Of a DNA stretch of 64,000 bases, positions 13,101-24,932 are shown piece after piece (within the stretch, counting starts at the first letter, position 1; each line of letters starts with the position of its first letter). The stretch is from Tetrahymena thermophila SB210 (taxonomy: Eukaryota > Ciliophora > Oligohymenophorea > Hymenostomatida > Tetrahymenidae), in NCBI RefSeq assembly GCF_000189635.1, contig NW_002476347.1, positions 79,832-143,831 of the forward strand. Reading direction: 5' to 3'. A model generated the notes under the pieces. The model saw nothing but the letters and a program-made list of their open reading frames with translations, had not been told where the DNA came from and did no database searches. A program made the position numbers and the translations under genes.

Positions 13101-15449
13101 AGTAATATGTATTCTAGACTAGTCATATTAGATGTTAAAAACGATGAAGACTCAAACACTTAATATAACATAATGATGTTGTATTGCTTATATGACTCTC
13201 TTAGATTAGTTTCAATACTATTCTATGAATAATTTATTATTTTTCGAATGGTATCTCTTTCAAGACTCTTACATAAATCTATTGTGTATAAGTTACTAAG
13301 AGCCTCTTTTACTAAATTTTATAATTTAATTACAACTGGCCGTCTTATAAATCGTCTTTCAAAAGATATATATGAAATCGATATGTAAATCCCTAAAGAT
13401 TTTGCTACTGTATTAAATAATTTTGCTACTATAATTGTTTCTGGAGTAACTGTTATAATGTTATGTAATATAAAAACCATGGCTATTGCAATATTTTATA
13501 TATTTTTAGCCATTTTTATAGCATATTATTTTATAACAGCCAAAAGATAGATAGTTAGAATAGGTAATTTATTTTTTTTTATTTTAAATTGATATTAAAA
13601 ATATCTCAAATTATTTAAGGATAATTACCAGGATTGATTTAAAAAGTTATTTTTTAAATTATTTATTAAATAATTTTTCAAATTCATGAGAAAATATAAT
13701 AAATTAATTATAAATAAATAATTTAGCCCCCAATTTTGAAATTTTCACTTCAAAAATTAATAAAAAAAAGCTAAATAAATTTACATATTATTAGGTAAAT
13801 TATTTTCAATTTCAAATTAAAATTAATAATATTATTAATTTTAAATCAATAAATATTTTTTTTTTATAATTCCTAAATTATTATTTAAAATATACCAATT
13901 AAGCTTTTAGTGTAATTTAAACCACTAAATTTTTCTTTAGCATATTGCTATATATTTGAAAATGTCACCTACTTCTTAATCATTAAAAAATATTTTACCT
14001 TTAATTAAAAGAGGCTACATCTAAAAGTCCAATTCTGCAATACTTTTCAGAAATAATAAGGGGGTTATAGTATGTCCGTAACTGTGTTGAATACCAAAAT
14101 ATAAAAAACAAATTTTAGGAATATGTTGATATTGATTTAAGGAACCAAATTGCTCTTAATGGTGTTTAGTATTGGTTTGAATGCATTTCTAACTTTTTAT
14201 TTATGTTTCCAATTCTAGTAACTTTAATAATTGTTGTAATCAATTCTTTTTTAAAAGTTATTCATCAGCTTAAAAATTTTTATTCAAACAAAAGTACTAT
14301 GAAACTGATGTTTCTCCAAATACAGCTATCATGATTGCAGTTTAAGTTACTAACTTGTCAGTTGGATTTATTATCTTCTCTTAAGGATGGATTTCATTTG
14401 AGACTCATTTTGTTAACTTTGAGAGGTGTCTAAAATTAAAATAGTAACATTTTTTGATTTGATATAAGTTTTAAAATTTAATTAAATAAAAGGAATATCA
14501 TTTCTGAAAACTATGAAGACTAAGCTGCTCTAGATACAAATTAATAAATAAAATCTTCTTCTTAAATTATTTTTGAAGTAGAAGAAGAAGCTCCACCTCT
14601 CCTTGACCAAAACTTTGATTCGATATCTGATTGTAAACCTCAAAGTGCAAATGTAGATTATCGACAATCTATTATTTTTAAGAATGCCTCATTCTAATAT
14701 AGAAAAGATATTCCTGCATGCTTGAAAAACATTAATATTAAGTTTATGAGAAATGAGAAAATAGGGATTGTTGGAAGAACAGGAGCAGGAAAAACATCTA
14801 TTACTTTAGCTTTAACAAAAATAATAGACTTAGTTTAAGGCGATGTTTTAATTAATGGAAAGAGCATTTAGACTTATAGTCTTAAACAACTCAGAGAAAC
14901 TATTAGTGTTGTTAGCTAAGAGCCATATATTTTTGAAGGTAGTCTCAAGCTAAATTTAGATCCATATAGGCAGTACTCAGACAATGAAATTCTTTAAACA
15001 TACAACTAGTGTGGATTCAGTAACTGCTATTCTTTTCAAAAAGGATTAGATACAGAAGTAAATTATTTTTAAAAGAATGTTTCTAAATTATAATTTTAAA
15101 AATAAAGATAAGTTAGTTAGGTGATAATTTATCAGAAGGTGAGAAATAATTAATCAGCATAGGTAGAATTATACTCAAAAAGTCAGAAATAATTATAGTT
15201 GATGAACCAACTAGCCATATAGATGTATAAATGGAAGAACATGTAACAAGAATTTTGAATGAGAACTTCAAAAATTGTTTGATGATCACTATTGCACACA
15301 AAATAAAAACTATAATGGGCAGTGACAAGATACTTGTGTTAGATCATGGTGAAGTACAGGAATTTGATAACCCAAACACTCTTTTATAAAATAAAAATTC
15401 ACATTTTTCTGGAATATTAAATATGATAAAGAATAATACAATTAATTGA
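10172..15449 (+). CDS. ABCC-type ABC transporter, complete (copy 3 of 4)
   Basis: Complete paralogue, 1341 aa. Exons: 10172-10333, 10390-10552, 10611-10813, 10872-11006, 11083-11370, 11429-11943, 11998-12273, 12489-13009, 13081-13563, 14012-14235, 14295-14443, 14493-15057, 15108-15449; total 4026 nt. Layout is TMD1-NBD1-TMD2-NBD2. The N-terminal elbow reads NPFKKINIFSR followed by an aromatic run. NBD1 has [20 protein letters not shown] with Gln written TAG (12508-12510), a Walker B with DDPLAALD, and Asn in the switch-His position (FTNNLVGM). NBD2 has [23 protein letters not shown] and VDEPTSHID. Intron 9 (13564-14011, 448 nt) and intron 7 (215 nt) are much longer than in the other copies. 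The gene ends ...TIN-TGA. Probably a membrane efflux pump of unknown substrate. Confidence 0.95.
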
Positions 15450-16191
15450 TTTATTTATTAAAAAAAGGAGTTAAATAATCATATCTCTTTATTTTTATTA
15501 TATTTCTATATTATTGAAATTTCATATTCGTAAAATCACTTTTATTAAATTTCATCTTCTCTTAATTTTTTTAATTTCATTTTATAGTTTTATTTTTATT
15601 TATTTATTTTATTTGCATAACAATATTGTAAATTATTTTACTAAACTTATTAAATTAATTATTTTATTGTTTTTAAATTTTAAAATCTCAAATTTTACTA
15701 CTTTTTAATTGTAGAGGGCAATAATAAACTATTTTTTTTGGGTTATATGCTAAAAATATTTAAAAATTAAATTAGGGATTACTCATATCACATTTAATAA
15801 AATTCTTAACCCTATTTATGATAATAGTTTGAAATAAAGATCGATTAATAATTATTTAGAAACTTTATGGGAAAAAATAAATTCAGCAATTAATCTATTT
15901 TGCATTATCTTTATCTTTAATATACAAAAGTATCACTTTAATTAAGAATTTATCAGAATTATTAATATTTACAAAAAATAACAAAAGGAGATCTCCATTC
16001 AAAAGTGTTTGAAATTAGTCAGAAAACAATATATACCTGATCAATAAAACAAATTTTTTTTGATGCTTGATAATCTAATTATATAATGCAAATATCAGAA
16101 AAATAAATAATTATCCTGAATATAAGTAGATATGATTAATTTTGTAATAAAAATTAATTATATCAATAAAAATAAAAAAAACAATTACTTT
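15450..16191. other. Intergenic, ABC copy 3 to copy 4
   Basis: About 740 bases between tandem paralogues. AT-rich; a short open frame at 15514-15708 is T-rich with no motif. No gene supported. Confidence 0.6.
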
Positions 16192-19100
16192 ATGAGTAAT
16201 AGAATAAACGACATCGAAAATCAATTTAAAGAAATAAATGAGAAACTTATCAGCTAAAAAGATGAAAATCCTAAGGAAATGCTGAATAGCCCTCTAGAAA
16301 ATATAAATATATTTTCAAGAGTGTTTTTCCTATGGGTTAATCGACTGCTAATTGTAAAATATATTTTTTTAAAGCTGGATTAAATAAACTTTTTATCTCA
16401 AAAGAAATCGCATAAAAAAGCATTAAATCAAGATGATATCTACTAATTATAAACAAAAGATAAAAGCCAGTATAACTTTGAAAAATTTGACAAGGCTTAT
16501 GAAGATATTTTGAAAGATGAAAAAATTAAAAATAAAATGAGAGCTACTTTTTTCAGAATTTATAAAAGTAAAAATTAATTTTATTAAAATTCAAAGTAAA
16601 AATAATCATTTTTTTAAATAAAAAAGAGGAAATTGCTATTTGTATTATCCTTTACTTCATCAACTAGTCAAGTTATATACTTTTAAATCTAGTTTTTTAA
16701 AAATTACTTGAAAGTTTTATCAGTCCATAACGTGGAGAGTCTTTCCTTTTAATATTATATCCTGTTTTGTACTTTATTGGAGTTAGTGTTCTCTAATCTA
16801 TCTCTAAATCAAACTTTAACTTTTACTATGTACATTTTAAACTTAGTTATATTGTATTAATTACTATTTTTAATCTTAGAGTTTACTTTCTGTCAGAATC
16901 ACTGGGGCAATAAGCATGAAGATATTCTAAAAAACATATTGCTTTCCTATGCAAAGAAATTAATTTTATAAGATAGGAGATATATTGAATATGGTCCAAG
17001 TTGATATATTGCAGGTAATAAATATATTTTTTACTTTAAAACTTAGTTTTTTTTAATTATAGATTGTGTAATACATTCAGAGTTTATTTTAATTTGCACT
17101 AGTCTTTCCTTTTATTGGATTTTCAATCTATTTGTGCTATGATTAAATAAAAGAGTTTATTGTAGTTTTAGTGATGTCTCTTTGTTGTTTTGTAACATTT
17201 GTGTTGTGTCTGATATTAGGCAAGTTTTATGGTTCCGTTCAAAAGAAATTCATGCACTTAAAAGATCTTAGAATGAGATCTCTTGAAGAGATGATGAGGG
17301 GAATAAAAACTATCAAATACAATAGCTTAGAAACCTTTTTTGATTAGAGAGTAATTATTTAAAATTATTTTATTTTTTTTGTTAAAAAAAAGTTATTTAT
17401 TATTTTAATAATTTTTAAGATTCAATAAAAAAGAGAAAAAGAATTAAAACAAATCAGAATTTAAAATTTTCTTGTAAGCATAAATTCTTTTACTTCAAAC
17501 ATATCCTCTGTCATAACAATTTTGCTCATCACATTTTTATTTGGTATAAACTCTCTTGGGTAACTAATTATGATTAATAATACTTACTAGATTCTCTTGG
17601 CATATTTAGTGTTTGTTCCTTCTTAGATACAAGGTATTGTAGTTGGTTTCAACTCCATGAAGAGAGTTGATAATTATTTGAGTGAATCTTTTGTGTATTA
17701 GTATTAAATTTCAGACTCTGATAATAATGAGAATATCTCAAGCGATGATTTCTCTATAGAAATAAATAATGGATAGTTTACTTGGAAAAATTAAATTGAT
17801 GTTGACAAAATTTAAAGTTCTGTAAAGCTTTCTAAAAGAGAGAGATTATCTTTATCATCTGTTGAAGAAAATACCTTTTAAATTAGAAATTTAAATTTGA
17901 AAATTAAGAAAGGAGTGTTTTTTGTATTTTATGGAGAGTAATTTATTCTAAACTTTATGTAAATTAAATTTATTGTATTATTAATTTTTTAGCTTGGGCA
18001 GTGGTAAGAGCTCTGTTTTGTAAGCAATGCTTGGAGAGATGGAAGTTTATGGAGGATAAGAATCATTTTAGAAAATGGTAAAAATAAATGGCTCTATCAG
18101 TCTCTGCACATAAGAACCCTGGGTAATTTAAGACACTGTTAAAGAAAACATTTTATTTGGATAACAATACGATTAAAGTAGATATGAATAAGTTCTAAAA
18201 GTCAGCTGTCTAGATGAAGATATTTCTTACTTTGTCGATGGAGATTCAACAAATATTGGAGAAAAGGGGTAATACTTACTGAATTTTTCCTTTTTCAATT
18301 TCATTTTTCTTTTTTTAATTTCATTTTTCCTTTTTTATTTACTTAAAATTATAAGAATAAAATTAAAAAATGTTTATATGATTTTAAAGAGAAACTTTAT
18401 CTGGTGGTCAAAGGAAAAGGGTAAATTTAGCCAGATCAATTTATAGAGAAGCTGATATTTATATTTTGGATGACCCTCTGTGTGCTCTTGATATTGGAGT
18501 GGCAAGTTTTATTTCAAAAGAATGCATAAGAGGAATACTAAAAGATAAAACAAGACTAGTCTTTACAAATAATTTGGTTGGAATGGAATAAGCAGATAGA
18601 ATTTTTTTAGTTAAAGAGGGAGAGATCACTCAAGAAGGAACGTATAATCAAATAAGGAAAATTATTGCTTAAGAATAAAATAAAATTTATGATGGGGAAG
18701 AAGAAAAAAAAGAGATTGAGTAAGAAAGGAGGTAGTCAGTCAATATTCTACAAAGTTCCAAAAAGCTAAAAAATTTCTAAATATAAAGCTAAAATCACAC
18801 AAAAAAACTTATTTAAACTGAGGATATTTCTTAAGGCTATTTTAAATTAGAAGTTTTTGTTGAATTTATTAAAAATCTTGGAGGATTCTTTTTTATTTTT
18901 GGAATTTTAATATGTAAAATAAATTAATTAAATTATAAAATAAATATGTTTTTTATTAATTATAGTGATAGCCGGTTATATATTAATTAGCTATTATTCT
19001 TAAATTATTGTGCAAGAAGTTAAAAGTGATTCTACATAGGAATAACAATTTAAAATTATGATGCTCTATTGTCTTTATAATGCAGTCAAAATTACTTCTA

Positions 19101-21012
19101 TCTTTATTTACGAAATATTCATAGTTTTTAGGATGGTTTCTCTTTCTAGATACTTGCACAACTCAATAGTTTTTTCACTCCTTAGAGCTTCATTCACTAA
19201 ATTTTATAACTTAATCACAACTGGACGTCTAATGAATAGACTTTCTAAAGATATTTATGAAATAGACATGCTGATTTCTAAAGATATTTAAACATTTATT
19301 AGCTTAGTTGGAACAATTGTTGTTTGTACAATAACCACAATGACCTTGTGCAATATAAAAACCATTTCGATTTGTATAGTATATCTTTTTATTTCTGCTC
19401 TCCTTACTTACTACTTTGTAACAGCTAAAAGATAAGTCACTAGAATAGGTAAATTTTAACTTTTAGTTTTATTTCAATAAAATTGTATTTATGGATTTCA
19501 AATATTGATAACTAAAAATAAATTGATTTAAGAAACAAATTTTTGAATAGATTTTACCAATACCAAAATCAAATTTCTTAAAAATAAATTTTAAAAATAG
19601 AGGCCACATCAAAAAGTCCAATTTTATAGTACTTTTCTGAAATAATTAGAGGTATTTTCTATCTACGTAATTGTGTGAAGTATGCTAATATAAAAGATAA
19701 TTATAAAGATTATGTTGATGTTGATTTAAGAAATCAAGTGGCTTTAAATGGTATTTAAAACTGGTATGAGTAAATTACTGCAGTACTGTGTGTCATACCT
19801 TTGTTATCTGCCTCATTTTTAGTTGTAATAAATAAATTATAATTTTCTGATTTTAATATAATTATCATATTTGTAAATACAGTATTTTGACATGAACATG
19901 GATGCCAACTCTTGCTTTATAGTTGTATCATAAATATCAACGTTATGCAGTACTTTTATTTAATTTTCCAATTTCTACATTTCTTACGAAACCCATTTAG
20001 TAAACTTTGAAAGATGCTTTAGACTAAAATAGTAAATTTATATTTTCTTTTAATTTTTAGTAAATTATTGATTATATTTCATAGGAATGTTCTTTTGGAA
20101 AACTATGAGACTGAAGAAGAAAATCATGATAAAAAAAATATTTAATTAAACAATTCAAGTATTTATCAATTAAATGATGATATTGAATAAGCAAGCTATG
20201 CTTCTAGGTAGTAGCTGAATTATTAACAATCAATTGTTTTTGAAAATGCATCATTTTAATATAGAGAAAATCTTCCAAACTGTTTAGTCAATATTGATCT
20301 TACTTTTTAAGGTAGTTAAAAAATAGGAGTTGTTGGAAGAACTGGTGCAGGAAAAACATCAATAACTCTTGCTCTAACAAAAATTATAGACTTAGTTTAA
20401 GGAAATCTTTTAATAAATGGAAAACCTATTTAGAATTACTCACTAAAAGAACTTAGGGATACTATAAGTGTTGTTAGCTAAGAACCTTATATTTTTGAAG
20501 GAAGTCTTAAACAGAATCTTGATCCTTATGGAACATACTCTATAGAAGAAATAAATAGGGTATATGAAAGCTGTGGTTTTTCTAATTGCTATTCTTTTTA
20601 AAAAGGACTAGACACATAGGTATAAATATAAAATTATATATATTTTTATCAAATTTTTTAATTAATTTAGATAACTTTACTTGGTGATAATCTATCTGAA
20701 GGAGAAAAACAATTAATCAGCATTGGAAGAATTATCCTCAAAAAATCGAAAATTATCATTGTAGATGAGCCTACTAGTCATATAGATTTGCATATGGAAG
20801 ATCATATAACCAAAATTTTAAATGAATATTTCAAAGAATGCATGATGATTACAATTGCTCATAAAATAAAAACTATTATGGATTGCGATAAAATCTTAGT
20901 ACTAGATCACGGAAAAGTGCAAGAATTTAACAACCCTTAAATTCTACTTTAAGACAAGCATTCCCTTTTTTCAGGAATCGTTAATATGATTAACGAAAAA
21001 TCAATAAATTGA
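16192..21012 (+). CDS. ABCC-type ABC transporter, complete (copy 4 of 4)
   Basis: Last member of the array, 1333 aa. Exons: 16192-16353, 16405-16567, 16627-16829, 16880-17014, 17063-17350, 17420-17937, 17993-18268, 18390-18913, 18966-19448, 19601-19824, 19883-20031, 20085-20619, 20671-21012; total 4002 nt. All intron positions and phases match copies 2 and 3. NBD1 has GSGKSS, then [14 protein letters not shown] with a normal CAA Gln (18409-18411), Walker [13 protein letters not shown], and Asn for the switch His (FTNNLVGM). NBD2 has [29 protein letters not shown] and TIAHK. The end is ...SIN-TGA. Exons 1, 2, 4, 5, 7, 9, 10, 11 and 13 have the same lengths as in copy 3. Substrate and target membrane cannot be read from the sequence. 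Confidence 0.95.
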
Positions 21013-21726
21013 ATTAATTGTAAGTAATAAATAATATTTTATAATAATAAATAGATAAATAATATAGTTCATATAATTTATGTTAATACATACTTGTTAA
21101 TATTCTTTCAGAAAAATATTTAATTTTACTATTTTTTTTGACTTTCCCATTAAATTAACATTAAGGCTATAATTGATAGTATACTACTATTATTTAAATC
21201 ATTAAATAATTTAGTATATATTAGTGTATTCTTTAGAAATAGATTTTTTTTTTAATTTTTAAGAATTTTTAAAAAGAAATAAAAATTGATGGTTTTACCA
21301 TCTTGCTTGATTAGTAAAATAGTAAATTAAATTTAAAATAAACTCTTTTTAACTAATAAAAGAATTTAAATAATTTATATATAGACTTATTATAAATAAT
21401 GGAATTTAATAATACATTAATTTGGTTATATTTATAAATGATATTTCAAAATTTTAATTTTAATTATTAAATGATTTTGAATATATCTTTTCTAATTATT
21501 AAGAAAATAATGATGTTCTTTCAAGTATATAAATTATTTTAATTGTAAGCATGTTTTGTATTTATTCAAAAGGATTGATCAAAATAAATAATATAGATGT
21601 AACAACAGATTGTTTAATTATGTTGTTTCATTTGTAAAAGAATAAAACTAAATGTAAATAACATTATTAAATTATTTAGATTATTTAAATTTTTTATATT
21701 CAGGTATATACTCAATAATAGATGAA
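21013..21726. other. Intergenic, convergent 3' ends
   Basis: About 700 AT-rich bases between the 3' end of ABC copy 4 (plus) and the 3' end of the LRR gene (minus). Nothing else recognised. Confidence 0.6.
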
Positions 21727-24271
21727 TCAACAACATATCTATGATGAGACCAATCTTTACATTTTATAGATTTTACTTTTTAATTTAGCTTTACTTACAT
21801 GATTAATGCCATTCATTCTTTTATTTAAAAAAAATATACTGTTTATATGATTAATAAAAATTAACAGAATCCATAAAAGTTGAAAGTTAATTAATTCTTA
21901 AAGATTTAATTAATATTACTTTATTAGTTGAAGATAATTAATTTTTTTAAATTTTTTCACTTTTGGATTTATTTTGTTATTGAAGTTTTAAAAGTAACTT
22001 ATTTTTTTTATTTGATGTAGAAAATAGTTTAATTTGAAAATCTAAATGAAATAAAATTTTATTTTTTTACATAAAATCAAGCTTCAAATTTAATAAAAAT
22101 TTAAAAGCACTCAATTCATTAACTAAACCATCTACTCCTAATTCACCAATACTATTAAAACTATTAATAAAATATTTTACTATTAAAAATAAGAAAAAAA
22201 AAATTTTAATTAAAACTAAAGTTCTAGGTTGAATTAAAAAACAACTTTAATACCTCATATATAGTTAAAGATCTTTGAGTTATGTACACTTTGCTATTCC
22301 TTTAACTAGATCATTCATTCCTTACCCCTTTATTTGATTTTAGCTTTAAAATTAAAAAATATTTTAATTAAATTGTAGTAAAAAAATCTTTAAAAGATTT
22401 CTAAACTAAACAAAAATATCTGATTAATATCAATAATTTTTTATATTAATTACTATAATTTAATGATCAATTTTTCTAAATTTATACATTAACTCAATCC
22501 TAGACCTAAGTTTATTGCATGATAATCAGAAATGTTATTAAGTCTGTTATTTAAAATTTTTTTAACTGTTGAAAGGTGTTTTTAAAAAAGATAAAATCAT
22601 ATAATTGATCTATATAATTTTACGGAAGATTAAGTTAGAAGGTTATAAGATTAATACATGAACTTAATCCTTAACCTATTCCAGTTACATCAGAACCATA
22701 TTATTAAATTCCCCTTTTAAATAAAAGAAAATATAAATAATTATTTTATGACATAATTTTAATCTTCAAATTAATTCAATCTAAATAAGTTAATAAAATA
22801 AAATATATTTATATATATATTGTATTTTACTTTGTAATTAATAAAAGGATTATTTTTTTTAAAGAAATAGAAAATAAAATTTTTAAACAAACAAAAATAA
22901 ATAAATAATCAATTTTAATAAGATCAACATTTTAATGATCTATTTTTTAATTTTTATTGTAATTAATATTTAAAAAATAAATATTAATAAAAACTTGCTA
23001 AAAATTCATTTATTAAATTTTTTATATTAAAAAACATATTACTTTTAAGAATAATCAAATATTAACTTTTTAAGTGAAGCATTTTTTCCAAGCCCAGCTA
23101 GCAAATCCTTTCCGCCTTTAAGTGAGATATTATTCCATCTGTTTTAAATAAAAAATTAATTAAAAAATAAGGTGATCAATATTAATAGTCTAAAAATAGA
23201 ATAGAATAATTAAAAGAAGTACGAAAGATTTAATTTCAAACTCTAGAGATTTGGGCAACTACCTATTTTAGTACCTAAAGCAGTAGCGCCTTTTTGATTT
23301 ACATAGTTTGCTCTAATTATTTATCAAAAAATATTAAAAAATAAAGCTCTAATAACTGCTAATAGATTTTATGCTCAGCATTTATTAAAATTGTGAAAAA
23401 AAGATATATTTTTTAATTTTTATAGCAAATTTTAATTTCAATTTTAATACTCACATATTATTTTTTCCAAATAATTTAAATTTATTAAATACTTTAGATC
23501 TAAGTCTAAAACTGAAAGTTTTTTGCAGTTTTTTATTCCAGTAGCTATATCTGATATTCCTTAATCATTTATTTCATTTTATCTTATATTAAAAAATTTA
23601 TATTTATAATTAAAATTGAATTTTATTTTATTTACTAGAGTATTAGAGAAAGAAATTCAAGATTTTTCAAATTTTTTAATGTTACACCCAAAACAGATGA
23701 TCCTTTTTTACCAATCTTATTATCCCTTTTTAATTTAATGAATATTTAAATATTTATTATAAATAAAATAAACAAGAAATTTATTGCATTCTTTTGTAAT
23801 TAAAATTATTAAGGTTAACAATTATTTAAATAGAAAGTAAATAAATGAAATTTATAGAAGGAATATTTTTATAATTTGTTTTGTATTGACTATCAAATTT
23901 TGATTTTATTAATTGATTGTATAAATTTAATTAAAAAAATCTATTAAAATAATAACTATACCTTAAATTTAGACTTAATCTAGTTAAATTTGTAAGGTAA
24001 TACAATTTATTACATAGCGTTTATATACATGCATCATCTAGTTTCTAATTTCTTTTTTAAAATCTTATAAGTCAGCTAAAATTTGCTATATTTTTTTTTT
24101 AATCTAAAGTATTTTTTGAAATAGTAATTACTCTAATTTTAGTTCTAGCTAGGTATCAATTTAATCGTTTGAGTCTACAAACTTTTATTTAAAAATAAAA
24201 ATATTTTATATTATATATAAAAATTTACATACTTCTTATAATTGTTTAAATGTTATAGCTTTAGATATCAT
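21727..24271 (-). CDS. Leucine-rich-repeat protein with one repeat per exon
   Basis: A 331-aa protein of ribonuclease-inhibitor-like leucine-rich repeats, 12 exons, 996 nt. Exons in coding order: 24233-24271, 24132-24181, 23962-24051, 23636-23725, 23493-23582, 23223-23312, 23043-23138, 22624-22713, 22454-22543, 22254-22343, 22071-22160, 21727-21817. Seen directly: eight of the internal exons are exactly 90 nt and one is 96 nt, and each starts and ends in phase 2. Each encodes one repeat of the pattern N-x-I-x3-G-x3-L-x3-I-x2-C-x2-L-x2-L-x-L-x-L, e.g. CINLITFQLNL. The short first exon starts MISKAITFKQLQE. The last exon carries a weak repeat and TGA 21727-21729. LRR proteins of this shape are usually protein-binding scaffolds; no partner can be named. 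It lies 3' of the dynein gene on the same strand. Start and last exon are less sure than the repeats. Confidence 0.8.
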
Positions 24272-24932
24272 TTTATTTTTTTTATTAAATCTTCTTTAAA
24301 TGTATTTTTAAATTATTCAATATCTTAACTAAAAATTTGTAATATTATTCTTAAATTCCTAACTTTGTTTAATATATTAATTTAAAAAATTATCTTCAAC
24401 ATGCTATCGAATCAGTAAAGTATTCAAATAAAATAAATTTAGAGAAAAATAGAAAAGGAATGAATATTTTAAAATTATCTCAAAAATCAAATTCTTTTAA
24501 TTTTATTTTATAATTTATAGGTTGTAAATTTCAAACTCTAGTTTTTATAAAAATTTTTACAAAACACATATACAAGTAGTATTGCTATTCTCAAAATATT
24601 ATTTTGTGAGTAGTAAATATATGATTAGTAATATTAATAAAATATTTTTTAGTAAAATAAAATTTATAAGAAATGAAAAAACATTTAGAAAAAGGTTTTG
24701 CATAATATTAGAATATTTTTTTCAAAATTTGGATGTTCTTAAATTAAAAATAAATCAAAGTAATTCCTCATAAAAATAAATAATTTTATTAATTATAAAG
24801 GTTTTCATAAAAACTCTAAATATATCTAATAAAAGTAATCTTATGGAATTAATTCCAAAATAAAATATGTATTGTGAATTTGCAAAAATATTTATTTTTA
24901 TTTATTGATTTTTGGTATTTATTTAAGTAAAA
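24272..24932. other. Intergenic, dynein 3' end to LRR gene start
   Basis: About 660 AT-rich bases. It should hold the dynein 3' untranslated region and the LRR gene promoter. A plus-strand open frame at 24582-24773 has no motif and is not called. Confidence 0.6.

Noticed and set aside
24582-24773. Plus-strand open frame of 63 codons in an intergenic stretch
   Set aside because: AT-driven, no motif, no relatives in the window; long open frames are expected when only TGA stops.
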